Origin: Dryas octopetala
Taxonomy: Eukaryota; Streptophyta; Magnoliopsida; Rosales; Rosaceae
Direction: 5' to 3'
DNA: 64,000 nucleotides
Assembly (NCBI GenBank): GCA_963921425.1
Contig: OY992835.1
Coordinates: forward strand, 13,702,001-13,766,000
Shown here: in pieces, positions 12,580 to 23,377 of the stretch
How the letters are laid out: the number at the start of each line of letters is the position of its first letter
Position numbering within the stretch: position 1 is the first letter of the stretch
The notes under the pieces: model-generated
What the model was told of the DNA's origin: nothing
Databases searched by the model: none
The model's input: only the letters and a program-made list of their open reading frames with translations
Position numbers and translations under genes: made by a program

Positions 12580-14057
12580 ATGGCGTGGAACTTTTGTTTG
12601 GTGTTTTGAGCCGACTTTCATTTTTATGTTAGTGGTACTTGTCAACTGCCTAGTTGGGCTTCACTCACTATTGGGCTCTAATTCATCCTAATTGAGTTGG
12701 GCTCAGTTGCTAAGTTCCACTTTACTACTTCAGGCCCATAACTTATGCTCTTAACAAAAAAAAAAAGTTCTAGCAAGGTTTTTTTTTTTTTTTTGCCATG
12801 AAAAGTTATAGCAAAGTTTGGACGTATAATTTGTCCTTTTTTTTCTTGAATGGGCATCATCTCTCAATGAGGTGGGTTCCGCTTTATTGTAAGAGGACTC
12901 CTCATTGTCCATGGAAGAATCTCTTGTTGAAAGACCACTCTTTCGTCTAAGGATGTCTAACCGTCGCAACGATAAGGGATAGAACAATATGAGGTGGGTA
13001 GTTTATTTGGGGCGACAATATTTGAGGAGAAATTGACAATCATATAAATAAGAGAAGATTACCCTCTATATCTGACAAAAGCTTTTTGCAACTAGTTACT
13101 TTGTTAAACATTAATGCCATGATACAGATATATATCTCAAATGCAATACGGCCTAGACTCTAGAGGCTAGAGCAGCTACTAAAGTGTGCCATGATCTTGC
13201 TTTACAGAACCAATTACTATTTAATCACTGTTTAACATGTCCACGGTTCAAACATGAGAAATCAATACTTGGAGGCTCCAACTTCCAAGAGTATACCAAC
13301 AATAATATTATTGACATTTCTAAAAGTGACTGAATCTTGAAATACTTTACCACCGGACCGGATATATACGCAAGCAACAATGCATGCATAGACAAATTTA
13401 AGGCCTGGTTGCTTTTCAAGTGTTGTCTTTTCCATGGTGCTCTGGTTGCTTTAAAAACATGACATCTCTTTGTTTTGGTACAAACAGTTTTGTATGTTCA
13501 TCTGACCCCTTTATTTTTTTTGGTAAAAAACATTTATAGATATGACATACATGACATCAACCACAGTAGTGCAGATACTGTACTGTTTTGTTTGTGTATG
13601 GCAAATATATTATAAGTTGAGCATGAATTTGTGAAGAAAAAGAAAATTAAACAGAAGTCTGTAATTCAATGAAAGCTTCTTGCATACAACTGCTGTACAT
13701 GTATATACAACTTTTTACTCACATAATTGGTCATAACTCATAACTGACATGTTATAGATTAATTGTGATAGAAGAGTTGTATATAAGATTTTTTTTTCTT
13801 GTAAGACAAAATAGTACTGCTAGGACGATGAAATTAATAATATATAAATTAGTATATACAAACACATAACAGGTGCATACAGGCATACAGCACACCTAAA
13901 TCATTGATGTCTAAATAATATATATCTTATCTTTTCAGAGCACACCATGGCGCATGCATGAGCTAGAGAGATTAGACATTGACAGCTAGCTAGCTGGTAG
14001 AAGGTTGATCACCTAATAATAACTATAGTACTTAATTTCTATAAAGGGAAAGGTGAA

Positions 14058-14065
<8 letters not shown>
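12580..14065. other. Intergenic between two minus-strand genes
   Basis: It holds the upstream region of the probable plastid protein gene and the downstream region of the EPF-like gene. AT-rich, with poly-T runs at 12780 and 13515. I see no further coding sequence. Confidence 0.4.

Positions 14066-14109
<44 letters not shown>
14066..14109 (+). repeat. (AG)22 microsatellite in the EPFL 3' region
   Basis: An uninterrupted (AG)n run of about 44 nt lying 6 nt beyond the stop codon of the EPF-like gene, so it is probably in the 3'UTR as (CT)n on the transcript. Confidence 0.9.
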
Positions 14110-14114
<5 letters not shown>

Positions 14115-14716
14115 TCATGGTTGAAATAGCTTATTTCCACATCTACATTTCCATGAGAGTAAATAGTAGCTATCATCTTCTCCATGAGATGACAAACTGA
14201 AGCGCTTTGTTTTGTGAACTGGAATGACCAGAGTGGCAATGCAAGGCCTGCAATTCAAGCACTTGTTCTCACACCCAGGAGGCCTTGAACCCAACACCAT
14301 TTTTCTCTGCTGCAGATCATCCTCATTCTCATTTCTGTGACTTGAATGTGGAAGAGAATCCACTGGCAATTAAAGTTCAAAAAAGCAGAGTCAAACATGC
14401 ACAACATGAAATAATCAATGAAATATATTGAAGTACTCTTTTTACTATTTAAATAATGAACACAGAAACAGTAAGTTATTGATGAAATGCAAAAAGAACA
14501 AACATTGTAAACACAACCAATTGAAAAACCCAATTTGTAATTTCAACTGTTTTTGACAACAAAAAGCTCTACAAACAGTTTCAATGAGATAGGTTGGTGT
14601 GGTTTTTTGTTACCTGATTTGGGAAGCAGAATTGTGAGTAAAACGATGCAGACCACAGTGATTGCAACTGTGAGGCCATGATGTACTGAGTAGTTTGATC
14701 TGCTTGATGGAGCCAT
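14115..14716 (-). CDS. Epidermal patterning factor-like (EPFL) secreted peptide precursor
   Basis: Two coding exons, 14716-14614 and 14362-14115, with GT-AG junctions in phase 1, giving 116 aa. The start is the ATG of MAPSS; the upstream in-frame extension has only GTG. Residues 14-32 form a hydrophobic signal segment (LTVAITVVCIVLLTILL). The mature C-terminal region begins near GSRPPGC and has six cysteines, at residues 65, 69, 72, 75, 107 and 109, in the family pattern CxxxC-x2-C-x2-C...CxC, ending CGNKLFQP. EPF/EPFL peptides are apoplastic ligands for ERECTA-family receptor kinases, with TMM in some tissues, acting in stomatal spacing and organ growth. The long loop between Cys4 and Cys5 and the YYLLSWKC motif are unlike EPF1/EPF2 or stomagen. 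EPFL8-like is my best subgroup guess, at low confidence. Confidence 0.88.
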
Positions 14717-14916
14717 ATCAGCACTGATCACTAGTGTTTGAAGGACTTTGATGATAAATGATCAGCTATTCAGCTGCTAGCTTTTGGTGCTTGGCTACAG
14801 TGAATAGAGAAAGGGATGTAGTAACAAGAAGCTGCACAGAAGATAGACTTAGGTAGGAGAGGTTTAGAGAGGATTGTGTACTGGTTGATGAAGGAAGAAG
14901 CTTAATTAAAGGAGGG

Positions 14917-14924
14917 TATTTATA
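14917..14924 (-). promoter_or_regulatory. TATA box of the EPFL gene
   Basis: TATAAATA on the minus strand about 200 bp upstream of the EPFL start codon, leaving a plausible 5'UTR of about 170 nt. Confidence 0.5.
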
Positions 14925-15392
14925 TTATTTTTAGGCAAAGTTGAATAGTACTGTTTCATTCCCACACTACATTTCTCTGATGCCATGTCTTGTTTTCCAC
15001 CAATAAAAAGACTTGGGTTTGGTTGAAAAATGTAAATTAATTTTTTTTTTTCGTTCTTGGTCTGTTTTGGGAAGTGTTGTGCTGACACAAGGTTTTTAGT
15101 GAAAGACTGAAGTGACTATTTGACTATCTTGGGATAGGCCACTCCATTAATCCATTGTCCTGCTGAAGGATGACACCCCTCTATCTATCTATACCAAGTT
15201 GACACCTCTCTGCCAACATCATACTACATTACAAACAAATTTAATTGTAATAAGTGCATAGAAGAGTAAAAAAGTAAATTTGTTAAGATTTAAATTAAAA
15301 ATGTGTTGTGTTTATGGTCGAAAAATTTCTACCAAGTTTTTCTTTATGGTCAATAAAATTTTTTATTTTTATTTTGTAACATAAGAAATGTG

Positions 15393-15781
15393 GAATTAGA
15401 AGAGTTAATTATACTTACACTCCTTGAGATTTATCATCTTTTCACATACACTCCTTGGGGTTTCAAAAATTACACATACACCCCCTGAAGTTTTAAAACT
15501 ATTACATATAACCCCCTACAAGAGAAAAAAATAAATAAACAAAAAATAAAATATTTGTATTGAGGCTGGACCTTATACCTTGAGTAATCTTATTAGGCCA
15601 TTTAACCCATTAACATGCATTTTTGCATAATTTCTCATCATTTTTCGTCTCATTATAGGGGGTTATATGCAATAGTTTTGAAACCTCATAGGGTGTATGT
15701 GTAATTATTGAAATCTCAAGGAGTGTATGTGAAAAGACGATAAACTTCATAGGGTGTAAGTGTAATTAACTAGAATTAGAA
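15393..15781. mobile_element. 371-bp Mutator-type MITE, copy 1
   Basis: The element is 15402-15772, with ends GAGTTAATTATACTTACACT and, inverted, GTGTAAGTGTAATTAACT. The arms fold back over roughly 120 bp on each side. It is flanked by an exact 9-bp TSD, GAATTAGAA (15393-15401 and 15773-15781), the size made by Mutator-superfamily transposases. It encodes no protein. It is the same family as the element at 37129-37498. Confidence 0.9.
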
Positions 15782-18017
15782 CTTTAGACCTTCCAAACAT
15801 TTTTGAGAAAAATATCACAAGATAAATAACTAGTTAATATTAAGGGAAAAAAACAATTTTGGTCCCTATATTTTGAAGAAATCTAAGTATTCATTCTAAA
15901 ACTAATTGACAATGGGAGAAGTAGTCAAAACCCTTATAAACCACTATGTAAGGCCTCACATTTTCGATGTGAGATATTTCTCTCAACATATTTTACCCAA
16001 AAACATATTTGATCCCTATGATTTCAAAACCTTATATTTTATATTATTTGTAATTTTAGGATATTTTAAAACTAACATGAAAGTTTTTTTCAAATTAAAA
16101 CTAATAATTTGTTTAACTCGTGATTTTTACTCAAAAATGACAAAATTATGTACATAATCTTCAATTTGATTTTCAAACAAAAATTAAAAATTTGAGTTTG
16201 TTAAAATTGTCCTCATATTACAAATAACATAAAAAAACATGGACCAAATGTGGAGTTGTAAAATCATATGAACCAAATATGTTTTTAGACTAATACAAGG
16301 ATTAAAAACGTTTTTTTCCTAGTGATAAAGTTATATACCCCTAATTTTTGCTGACCAAAATTTTGCATACGATTATACAAAAAAATACAAGACAAAACTG
16401 TATCTAAACTATTATTAATGCAAGACAAACCATTTCCATATTTAATTTTTACCAAATATTCAATGAAGCAAAATGCTGGTATAGCATTCAATTATGGTAC
16501 ACTCCAAACACTTTCTAATGGCCATGACAGGTCATGGTTCTCTTTTCTGTTGGGTTGTTGAAAACGTTGATTGGATTGCTCCATTTTTTTCCATTTGTAG
16601 AAAAAAACATAAGTACAAGATGCAATATTTTGGATGTGAAAGCACTTATGTATTTATTAAATTTTACATACAAAACTATATGTAGTTTTAATATCACTAT
16701 CAGGGATCAAAATTTTCATATAATAAATCTACACACTCTATGTGTTTATTTCAAGTCACTTAATGAGAGAGATAAAATATAAAAGGTGCATACACTCATA
16801 ATAAGTAAATATTTTTATACTATCACACTGTTTTGTATGCAACCTACATACTTTTTTTTTTTTTTTGTCGCACAGCAACCTAGCTACATACTCAAAAACC
16901 TTTTGTCAATACACAATTATATATGTACAAAACATTATTCTTTTGCAACATAATTCTTTGGACGTCTCTGAAATCTTGTTTATAAAATTCACTAGAATTT
17001 AACAAATCTCATCTTTCAGTTTATAAATTAGGCATCTTAGTAGGATGGAGTTGTAAATCTCATTTTTCACCTTTTCAAACACAACCCTTGGTGATATGTT
17101 TTAAACTGATTTTGGAAAATTTAGTTTAGAAGGTGAAAATTGAAAAGTGCTTTAACCCATGTGGGAGCACTGTATAGTAGAGTAAAATCCAAGCAATAAC
17201 TGATCACTGCAATAAAAATAACGTACAAGTCATGAGCTCTGCTGAACACCACAAGAGTGGAGAAGACTTGAAACTACCTTGTAAACTAAACCCTCCAGTT
17301 GCACACTTGACAAAAGCAAACACCAAGCACCAAACAGTAGTTCTAAGGCTTTCACCAAAAAAGTAAACACCAAACAGTTCTAAGCATCCAAGAAAGCTGA
17401 TGGCCCTGAGGTTTTACATTACCTTTTTTACAGCTTTTGGGGACTTCCCACAAGATCAACAAGAGGGAAAATTAACTGCCTCTTGGGAAACACTGTAGTA
17501 TTAACATCTTCTTTCTGATCCAACCTCCACTTTAAAGAACTCGTTTGAAAAACTTTCTCATCACTTATCCCAAAAAGAGGAAAACTTGAGATAGAAGAAG
17601 AAGAGACATTGTGATATATTAACAATTAATTCTCATAGAAGTTTCAACATTCAATTCTAGACCAATTAAGTTGATAATAAGAAGCTCTTGACATTATATA
17701 TTATAACGTATGATTTAACACATAAAGTATTTTTGAGTGACGTACGTAAAGCACTTGTGGTCTAACAATATGTAAATTGTTTATTTTGATACCATAGAAG
17801 TTTTAGAGCAACACATCCTAAACTAATCGACAAATTGTCGAAAAAACAAGGCACAATATGATATATATATATATAGGACATTTATGTTAAGAGATTTTTT
17901 AAATAAGTTTATTTAAAGAATTTTTTATGGGACGCATTTTATAAAATATTTTTATAATTCGAACCATCTTTTTTTTTGTCTCTATTAAAAAATTATTCTT
18001 GTAAAAAATATATATAT
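15782..18017. other. Intergenic, AT-rich
   Basis: No gene recognised. Reading frames here are short and rich in Phe, Ile and Asn, typical of AT-rich noncoding DNA. Confidence 0.4.
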
Positions 18018-18391
18018 ATACTCTCAACAAGTCTGCATAATATCCGATGAAGAGTAAGTCGTGGTGTTTAGAAGAAATACTTTGCATTTCAATTGCAACG
18101 TCATTTTCACAAGGGGTCCAAATAGCAAGTACAAGTTGGGAAAAGCTGCCCTCTTATAGATGTCAGACCGTGATTTTTCAGTGTACTTTTTTTTTTCTGC
18201 AAATATTGAGGAAATATTGGTTTTATGTTAACAGGTTTGAAATTAGGTTAACATATACTCTCAACAATTCTGCACAATATCCAATGAAGATTAAGTTGTG
18301 GTGTTTAGAAGAAATACTTTGCATTTCAATTGCAACATCATTTTCACAAGGGGTCCAAATAGCAAGTACAAGTTGGGAAAAGCTGCCCTCT
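18018..18391. repeat. Tandem duplication, 236-bp period
   Basis: The segments 18018-18155 and 18254-18391 match over about 138 bp with only a few differences, sharing GTGGTGTTTAGAAGAAATAC and AGCAAGTACAAGTTGGGAAA. The intervening 98 bp differ. The plus-strand reading frame through both copies repeats a 36-residue stretch, but it has no recognisable domain. Confidence 0.85.
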
Positions 18392-18399
18392 CAACTTTA

Positions 18400-20690
18400 A
18401 CAAGTTTGAGATTATAGGATTTTCTCAAAAAATGCTAATATTAGGTAATTGGTCCAACCCAAGGAAAATCATCTCATATTAAATATATGCTCTTCTCTAA
18501 AATGAAATTTTGTAAGGTTTTCATTGTATATCATTAAAATTTTGTTATTTGGGATTCAAATATGTTGTTATTATTGTAGGAACTAAAATATTAGGACATA
18601 TATGTTTTTCAAGAAGTTTTGAACAACGGTTTCAAATGGAAAATGCTGCTCAAATCAACTTTTGTTTCCAACTTTTTGTTTTCCCCCAACTTATCCAACA
18701 CATTATATACACATCACATTATTATTGTATTACAAATATAACATAATATAACCAAAAGTAAGAGTGTCATAAAAGTGTTGAATTGTGTAGTTCGATCGGT
18801 ACAAATAATGAATGTAGATGTAGTTAATCCCACATAGAAAAAACGATTGAATAGTTTACAATATAAATTGAGAATCCATGTCTAATAGTATATATCAAAG
18901 TCTTTTGAGATAAAATCTCACACTTACACAGATTGATGGAGCTCGTCTTTCACATGCATATGAACCAGGTGGTTAAGTTATTAGCAGCTAGCTCAAACAT
19001 TGAATTAGCAGCTCCACACCTTTATGCAAAATTTAACCATGAAATTATTGTGTCATTTAGTAAATTAATCTGACCATAAGTTGTGTTCCCCATACAGCCT
19101 TACAAGCTAGTTACAGCTGCATGCGTTTGCTATTCATGGCAGTCTTACATATACTGTACGTATTCCAATTCAGGGCACATAATTAATGTCTCTCCTTTTA
19201 GAACAAGCTCATTAATTTCGATCACTGTTTATTTCTGCCAAGGAACAACCCGATCTTTACTGTTATACCCACACCTTGGGGTTGTAATTTTTTGTATATG
19301 CATGCTCTCTTTTAATCCATAATATTAGGGTAATCAATTCTTACCTTGTATGTAGCACAAAATGAAATATAAATAAATGAGGTTCAATCAAAATTTAAAT
19401 ATGAACAGGAACAACCTAAAATTTTGGAATTTGTTTTCATCTCTTTAATATTACTCTTTTCAATTTTGGTTGTTCTTATTTAGTCATAGAGTTTTACTCA
19501 GTCCCAGTATTTTAAATAGATAAATTTTAAAAATAACTGTGAACACTTACTGCACTTAATAATTGAATCAAATATAGTGAATCAATGTGCAAATGACAAT
19601 TGCCTTTGTACGCACATTCAAGTTTTGAACCCTTGCGATTCACTTTAAACTATAACAAAAAGAAAAAACTACGAAGTATGTCCCATAAAAAAGAGACGTC
19701 TTAAATAAACTTCAATAATCTCTTAATAAAAGTCCTTATATATATTATATATATTTTTTGCTACAAAAAGAAAAAGTGAGCAAGAGGAGACAGTTCTTTG
19801 TGTTTTCACGTGTAGTGCCTACCTCATAAATCATAAACTCATAACTGTTCAAATCACAACCACAACGTCATTTGTCAAACTTTTTATTTTTTTCTTTCTT
19901 TATATATCAGAACTTTTGTTGCCGTGATCTTTACATAAATAAGTTGAGATATATCTCAACAAAAGGAGACTGTATATATATATAGCACCCTTTCTTTAGC
20001 TTTTGTTATTCATAATGATCCTTAGAGCATAGAGCATGTACATTGTTAAAGGCAAAAGACAAGATGCAACGCTAAATACAAGATTTAGCTTTACTTTTAG
20101 CTAAATTTACAAATTTGTATATTATTAAAGACTAAGACTAAAGGCAATTTATTTCATTTATTAATTGACTGGACCACATATCATGGTCTAATTGGCTGGA
20201 CCAATTATTAATAATCAAAATATTAAGCTGAAAAGGAAAACATGGGAAGGTAATACAATGTTGGTAGTGTAATGGAATTTTACTGAGGCTTACAATTATC
20301 AACACTCTGTTAGAGGATTGTTTAGCCACTTTTAAAAATTAATGAAAAAAAATTGAAGGGTAAATTTTTTATTCACAAACAAATTTATGCACCTTCTTAA
20401 GCAAATTAAACGAATGGTGCTATGATGCAAACACCTGTCATACAGACATATGGTACTGTGTTATTATGTGATTTCTATCATTAGGTAGTGACTCTATATT
20501 ATAGAGTACCCGCACCAAAGACCGTCTCAAATTTGGGATTCGAAATAGAACCATAGAAAGTCTTATTCTTTCGTTAATTCATCCTCATCTTAACATAGAC
20601 TTCTTTACAAGAAATGACATCCTTCTCAGCATGAAGTGACACACACCCTCCTCTTAGTTCTCTACATACACTAAAAATACACAAACACAC
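18400..20690. other. Intergenic, no gene seen
   Basis: AT-rich. A MITE-like segment may lie at about 20025-20350 (it begins near GAGCATGTACATTG), but I could not find a matching opposite end. Confidence 0.35.
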
Positions 20691-20698
20691 CATAAGAC

Positions 20699-20822
20699 TG
20701 ATAGAATTAGAGCATCCAACCCAAAACCAATTGGCAATGGGTGGAGAGGCCCAAGACTTATAAGCACATATGCTAAGCCTTAGTTTTCCGATGTGGGATA
20801 TTGTTCCACATTACTCTCAACA
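20699..20822 (-). repeat. TRIM 3' LTR
   Basis: A 124-bp LTR containing the conserved CCCACATCGG-type motif near its start (minus strand). It differs from its partner by two transitions. Confidence 0.92.
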
Positions 20823-20926
20823 CGCCCCCGCACGTGTGGCGATATTTTGAGCCTTACACGTGAACAAATTATATTGGGTGACGTGGGAGCACGTGTGGCC
20901 GTTGGGCCTTACACGCGAATAACCAA

Positions 20927-20938
20927 GCTCTGATACCA
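20927..20938 (-). other. TRIM primer binding site (tRNA-iMet)
   Basis: TGGTATCAGAGC on the minus strand, complementary to the 3' end of initiator methionine tRNA and directly adjacent to the 5' LTR. Confidence 0.9.
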
Positions 20939-21062
20939 TGATAGAATTAGAGCATCCAACCCAAAACCAATTGGCAATGGGTGGAGAGGCCCAAGACTTA
21001 TAAGCACATATGCTAAGCCTTAGTTTTCCGATGTGGGACATTGCTCCACATTACTCTCAACA
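20939..21062 (-). repeat. TRIM 5' LTR
   Basis: A 124-bp LTR immediately followed (minus strand) by the initiator-Met primer binding site. Its outer end is 36 bp from the HSP22 stop codon, so the element probably sits in or at the end of the HSP22 3'UTR. Confidence 0.92.
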
Positions 21063-21098
21063 AAGACCATATAGCCTCAAGTCCATCAAATTCCCATA

Positions 21099-21946
21099 TC
21101 AATGTATATTCACCTCCTTCACATCCTTCTTAGGCTTCTCAGTTCTAGGAATGGTAATGCTGAGCACCCCATCCTTCAACTCTGCCTTTATGTCATCAAC
21201 TTTAGCATCATCAGGCAACATGAGGCTGGTGTTGTAGTAACCATACCTCCTTGATGACCAAAACTCATCATCTGACCCTTCCTCCTCCTCTTCCTTGTGC
21301 TCTCCCTTGATTTCCAAACACCCATCATGGACTATGATCTTCAAATCCTCCTTGGCAAGTCCGGTCACTTCGAAACGCAGTTTGTAGCATTCGTCTTGCT
21401 CTTTGACACGGCCGGACAGCGACCATGGTGACATGTTTAGGTTCTCAAGCAGCCTGTTTATGTTCTCGGTTGCTTGCACCAGTGCATTCCCGAGGCCTGA
21501 GGGAAAGAATTCTAGGAAGATGAAAACAATGAGTTAGCAATTTCGCTTTGAAGAGAAACCATGATGAGCTTTTAGTGGCATATATATATACTATGACCCA
21601 GGTTTTAGAGAGGAAGTGAAAGAGTACCATAAAGGGCAGGAGGGAAGTCTCGATCATCCTTCCTCCAAAGTCCCCTCCTGCGTTGCCTTTTAGGGAACAA
21701 CCTGGACCTTTTACCTTCAGACACAGCAACCTCTTTGTTATCTGATTTCTCATGATCAGACACCTTATCATTAGCTGCTGTAGCAAACCTCCTCACAATT
21801 TCATTGCCACCTCTGCCTTTGCACACACCACCAGTAGTCCTCTCACCAACACCATGACCCAGCTGCTGCACAGAAGCAGCAGAGAAAGAAGATGGAGACA
21901 GCACCCTTTGGTGCAACTTCTTCAATGCCAAACGTGCTAAAGCCAT
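21099..21946 (-). CDS. HSP22: Mitochondrial small heat-shock protein (HSP22/HSP23 type)
   Basis: Two coding exons, 21946-21628 and 21496-21099, joined in phase 1 (GT-AG), giving 238 aa. The start chosen is the ATG of MALARLAL; the two codons before it are not ATG. The N-terminus (MALARLALKKLHQRVLSPSS) is basic and Ser-rich, with RRFATAA further on, fitting a mitochondrial presequence. The alpha-crystallin domain spans roughly residues 130-238: FEVTGLAKEDLKIIVHDG, then a Glu-rich loop, then YYNTSLMLPDDAKVDDIKAE and the signature GVLSITIPR near residue 216. The C-terminal VNI may serve as the I/V-x-I/V oligomer contact. The family forms large oligomers that hold heat-damaged proteins in a refoldable state, here in the mitochondrial matrix. 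The position of the intron after the presequence region is usual for this group. Confidence 0.93.
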
Positions 21947-22203
21947 TGACAAACTGATTAAACTTAGTGGGTAATGAAAGATATATAGATAGAGATGTGA
22001 TGTGGGTTTTTGTTGTTTGGCTCTGTTTTGGATGTTTTTAATTGACAGATGGAGAGAGGAGGGGGTGACAGAATTTAGAGAGGGTTAATTGGTTGTGTGT
22101 TGGGTGCTTTGGGTTTGGACAGTTGTAGAAGCCTCTGAGATGTTCTGGGAGTGATAGTAGTGAGTACTAGTGACTAGACTCGGGGCACATCAGAAAAGGA
22201 GGG

Positions 22204-22216
22204 TTCTTGAGCCTTC
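22204..22216. promoter_or_regulatory. Possible heat-shock element
   Basis: TTCttGAGccTTC about 260 bp upstream of the HSP22 start codon. It fits the nTTCnnGAAnnTTCn consensus with one mismatch. It is the best match I found by eye in this promoter. Confidence 0.4.
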
Positions 22217-22219
22217 TCA

Positions 22220-23370
22220 AACATACCATAAGAATTTGAAGGAGTGTTCCTGAGGGAAATGCATCTGATGCCACGTCTTTTCACTGTTTACTTTGTATAG
22301 TATTGTGTCTAGAAGTGTGGCCTTTTTGCTACTACTAGAGGACCCTTTCTCTTTTCCGAAGGTTGTAGAAAGTCCCTCTTTTCCTATTCTATTCTGTGGG
22401 TATCAACTTCAAGGGGATTGGGCAAAAAATTGAACCTGTCTTGGAAATCTTTTAGGTTTGTCAATACAATTTTGACAAATTGAGAATCAACTCAGGTTCT
22501 CACGTCACTACCATAGTCCAGAAACTCATGCAAATTTTCTGATAGGTGTAGTTTGCAGGTAATCATTAGAAACTTATGTAAATTTTCTGTTATGTATAGT
22601 TTGCCATTAATTATCAGAAACTCATGTAAATTTTTTGATACGTGATTGCACATTTAGAAGCGAATGGCAATTTCAGTTCCCTTTTCTTTTCCGTTGCCCA
22701 TTCAAGGGCATGTTTAGCTGAAACCTATAACCACAAATCAGGGGTTACACGTTTCAAAAAACTATGGAATCCATCAAACAAACTCAAAGGGACCCAAAAA
22801 TAACTTCAAAATTTTACATTACATTCTCCATCGTGAATCATATGATAATCATCCGGTCTATATCCAAATTGGCCCCAATTTAGATACTTTAGCACTTGAT
22901 TCATATTACAAGGATTCTGTTTCTAATTCTTGTTCATTTTTAGACAATGGGGATGTGTTTTTACTCTGAAGTGTGAAGCTTATACTTATGGCACAATTTG
23001 AAGGATAAAAACAAGAATTGGAGCATGTACTTCCAATCTACTCCAGGACACTTCTGGTATGAATGTGCTATTTGCAGTAGTTTAAATGGTACTGTGCTAT
23101 TCAGACAGTAAAGAAAGGAAATCAAGAACTTTTGCAAAACCTCCCACCGTGAACAGTGGAAGAAGCCAATCCTATAAATTAGTTTAAATGCAATACAAGG
23201 GCACATCTAAAAGCCCGTGAGAGTCAAGTACAAGAACAAGCAAGGAACAAATGATGTTGTAGTTGATGTACAAGCCATGCTATTGCTTCCTATTTGCTAG
23301 GAGGCAGTAAAAATGTTACAAATACTTGGATGAACCTGGTAACTAGCCAACTTTAAAATTCCTAGTACCC
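22220..23370. other. Intergenic and 3'UTR of the Gag1-like gene
   Basis: No separate gene recognised. The right part (about 22960-23377) is probably 3'UTR of the minus-strand gene that ends at 23378. A small repeated motif, AAACTCATGCAAATTTTCTG, recurs with variation at about 22525, 22570 and 22618. Confidence 0.4.
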
Positions 23371-23377
23371 CAGCTGC

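Larger units (their letters stand above)
20694..21067 (-). mobile_element. TRIM retrotransposon (complete, 364 bp)
   Basis: The element is 20699-21062. Two 124-bp LTRs (20699-20822 and 20939-21062) begin TGTTGAG and end CTATCA on the minus strand and differ at only two positions. Next to the 5' LTR (minus orientation) is TGGTATCAGAGC (20927-20938), the standard initiator-Met tRNA primer binding site. A G-rich tract, GCGGGGGCG, abuts the 3' LTR. The internal region is 116 bp and non-coding. An exact 5-bp TSD, AAGAC, flanks it (20694-20698 and 21063-21067). All the hallmarks of a terminal-repeat retrotransposon in miniature are present. It must use proteins supplied in trans. Confidence 0.95.

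Noticed and set aside
20025..20350. MITE with GAGCATGTACATTG start
   Set aside because: It resembles a common MITE start, but no inverted partner or TSD could be located.
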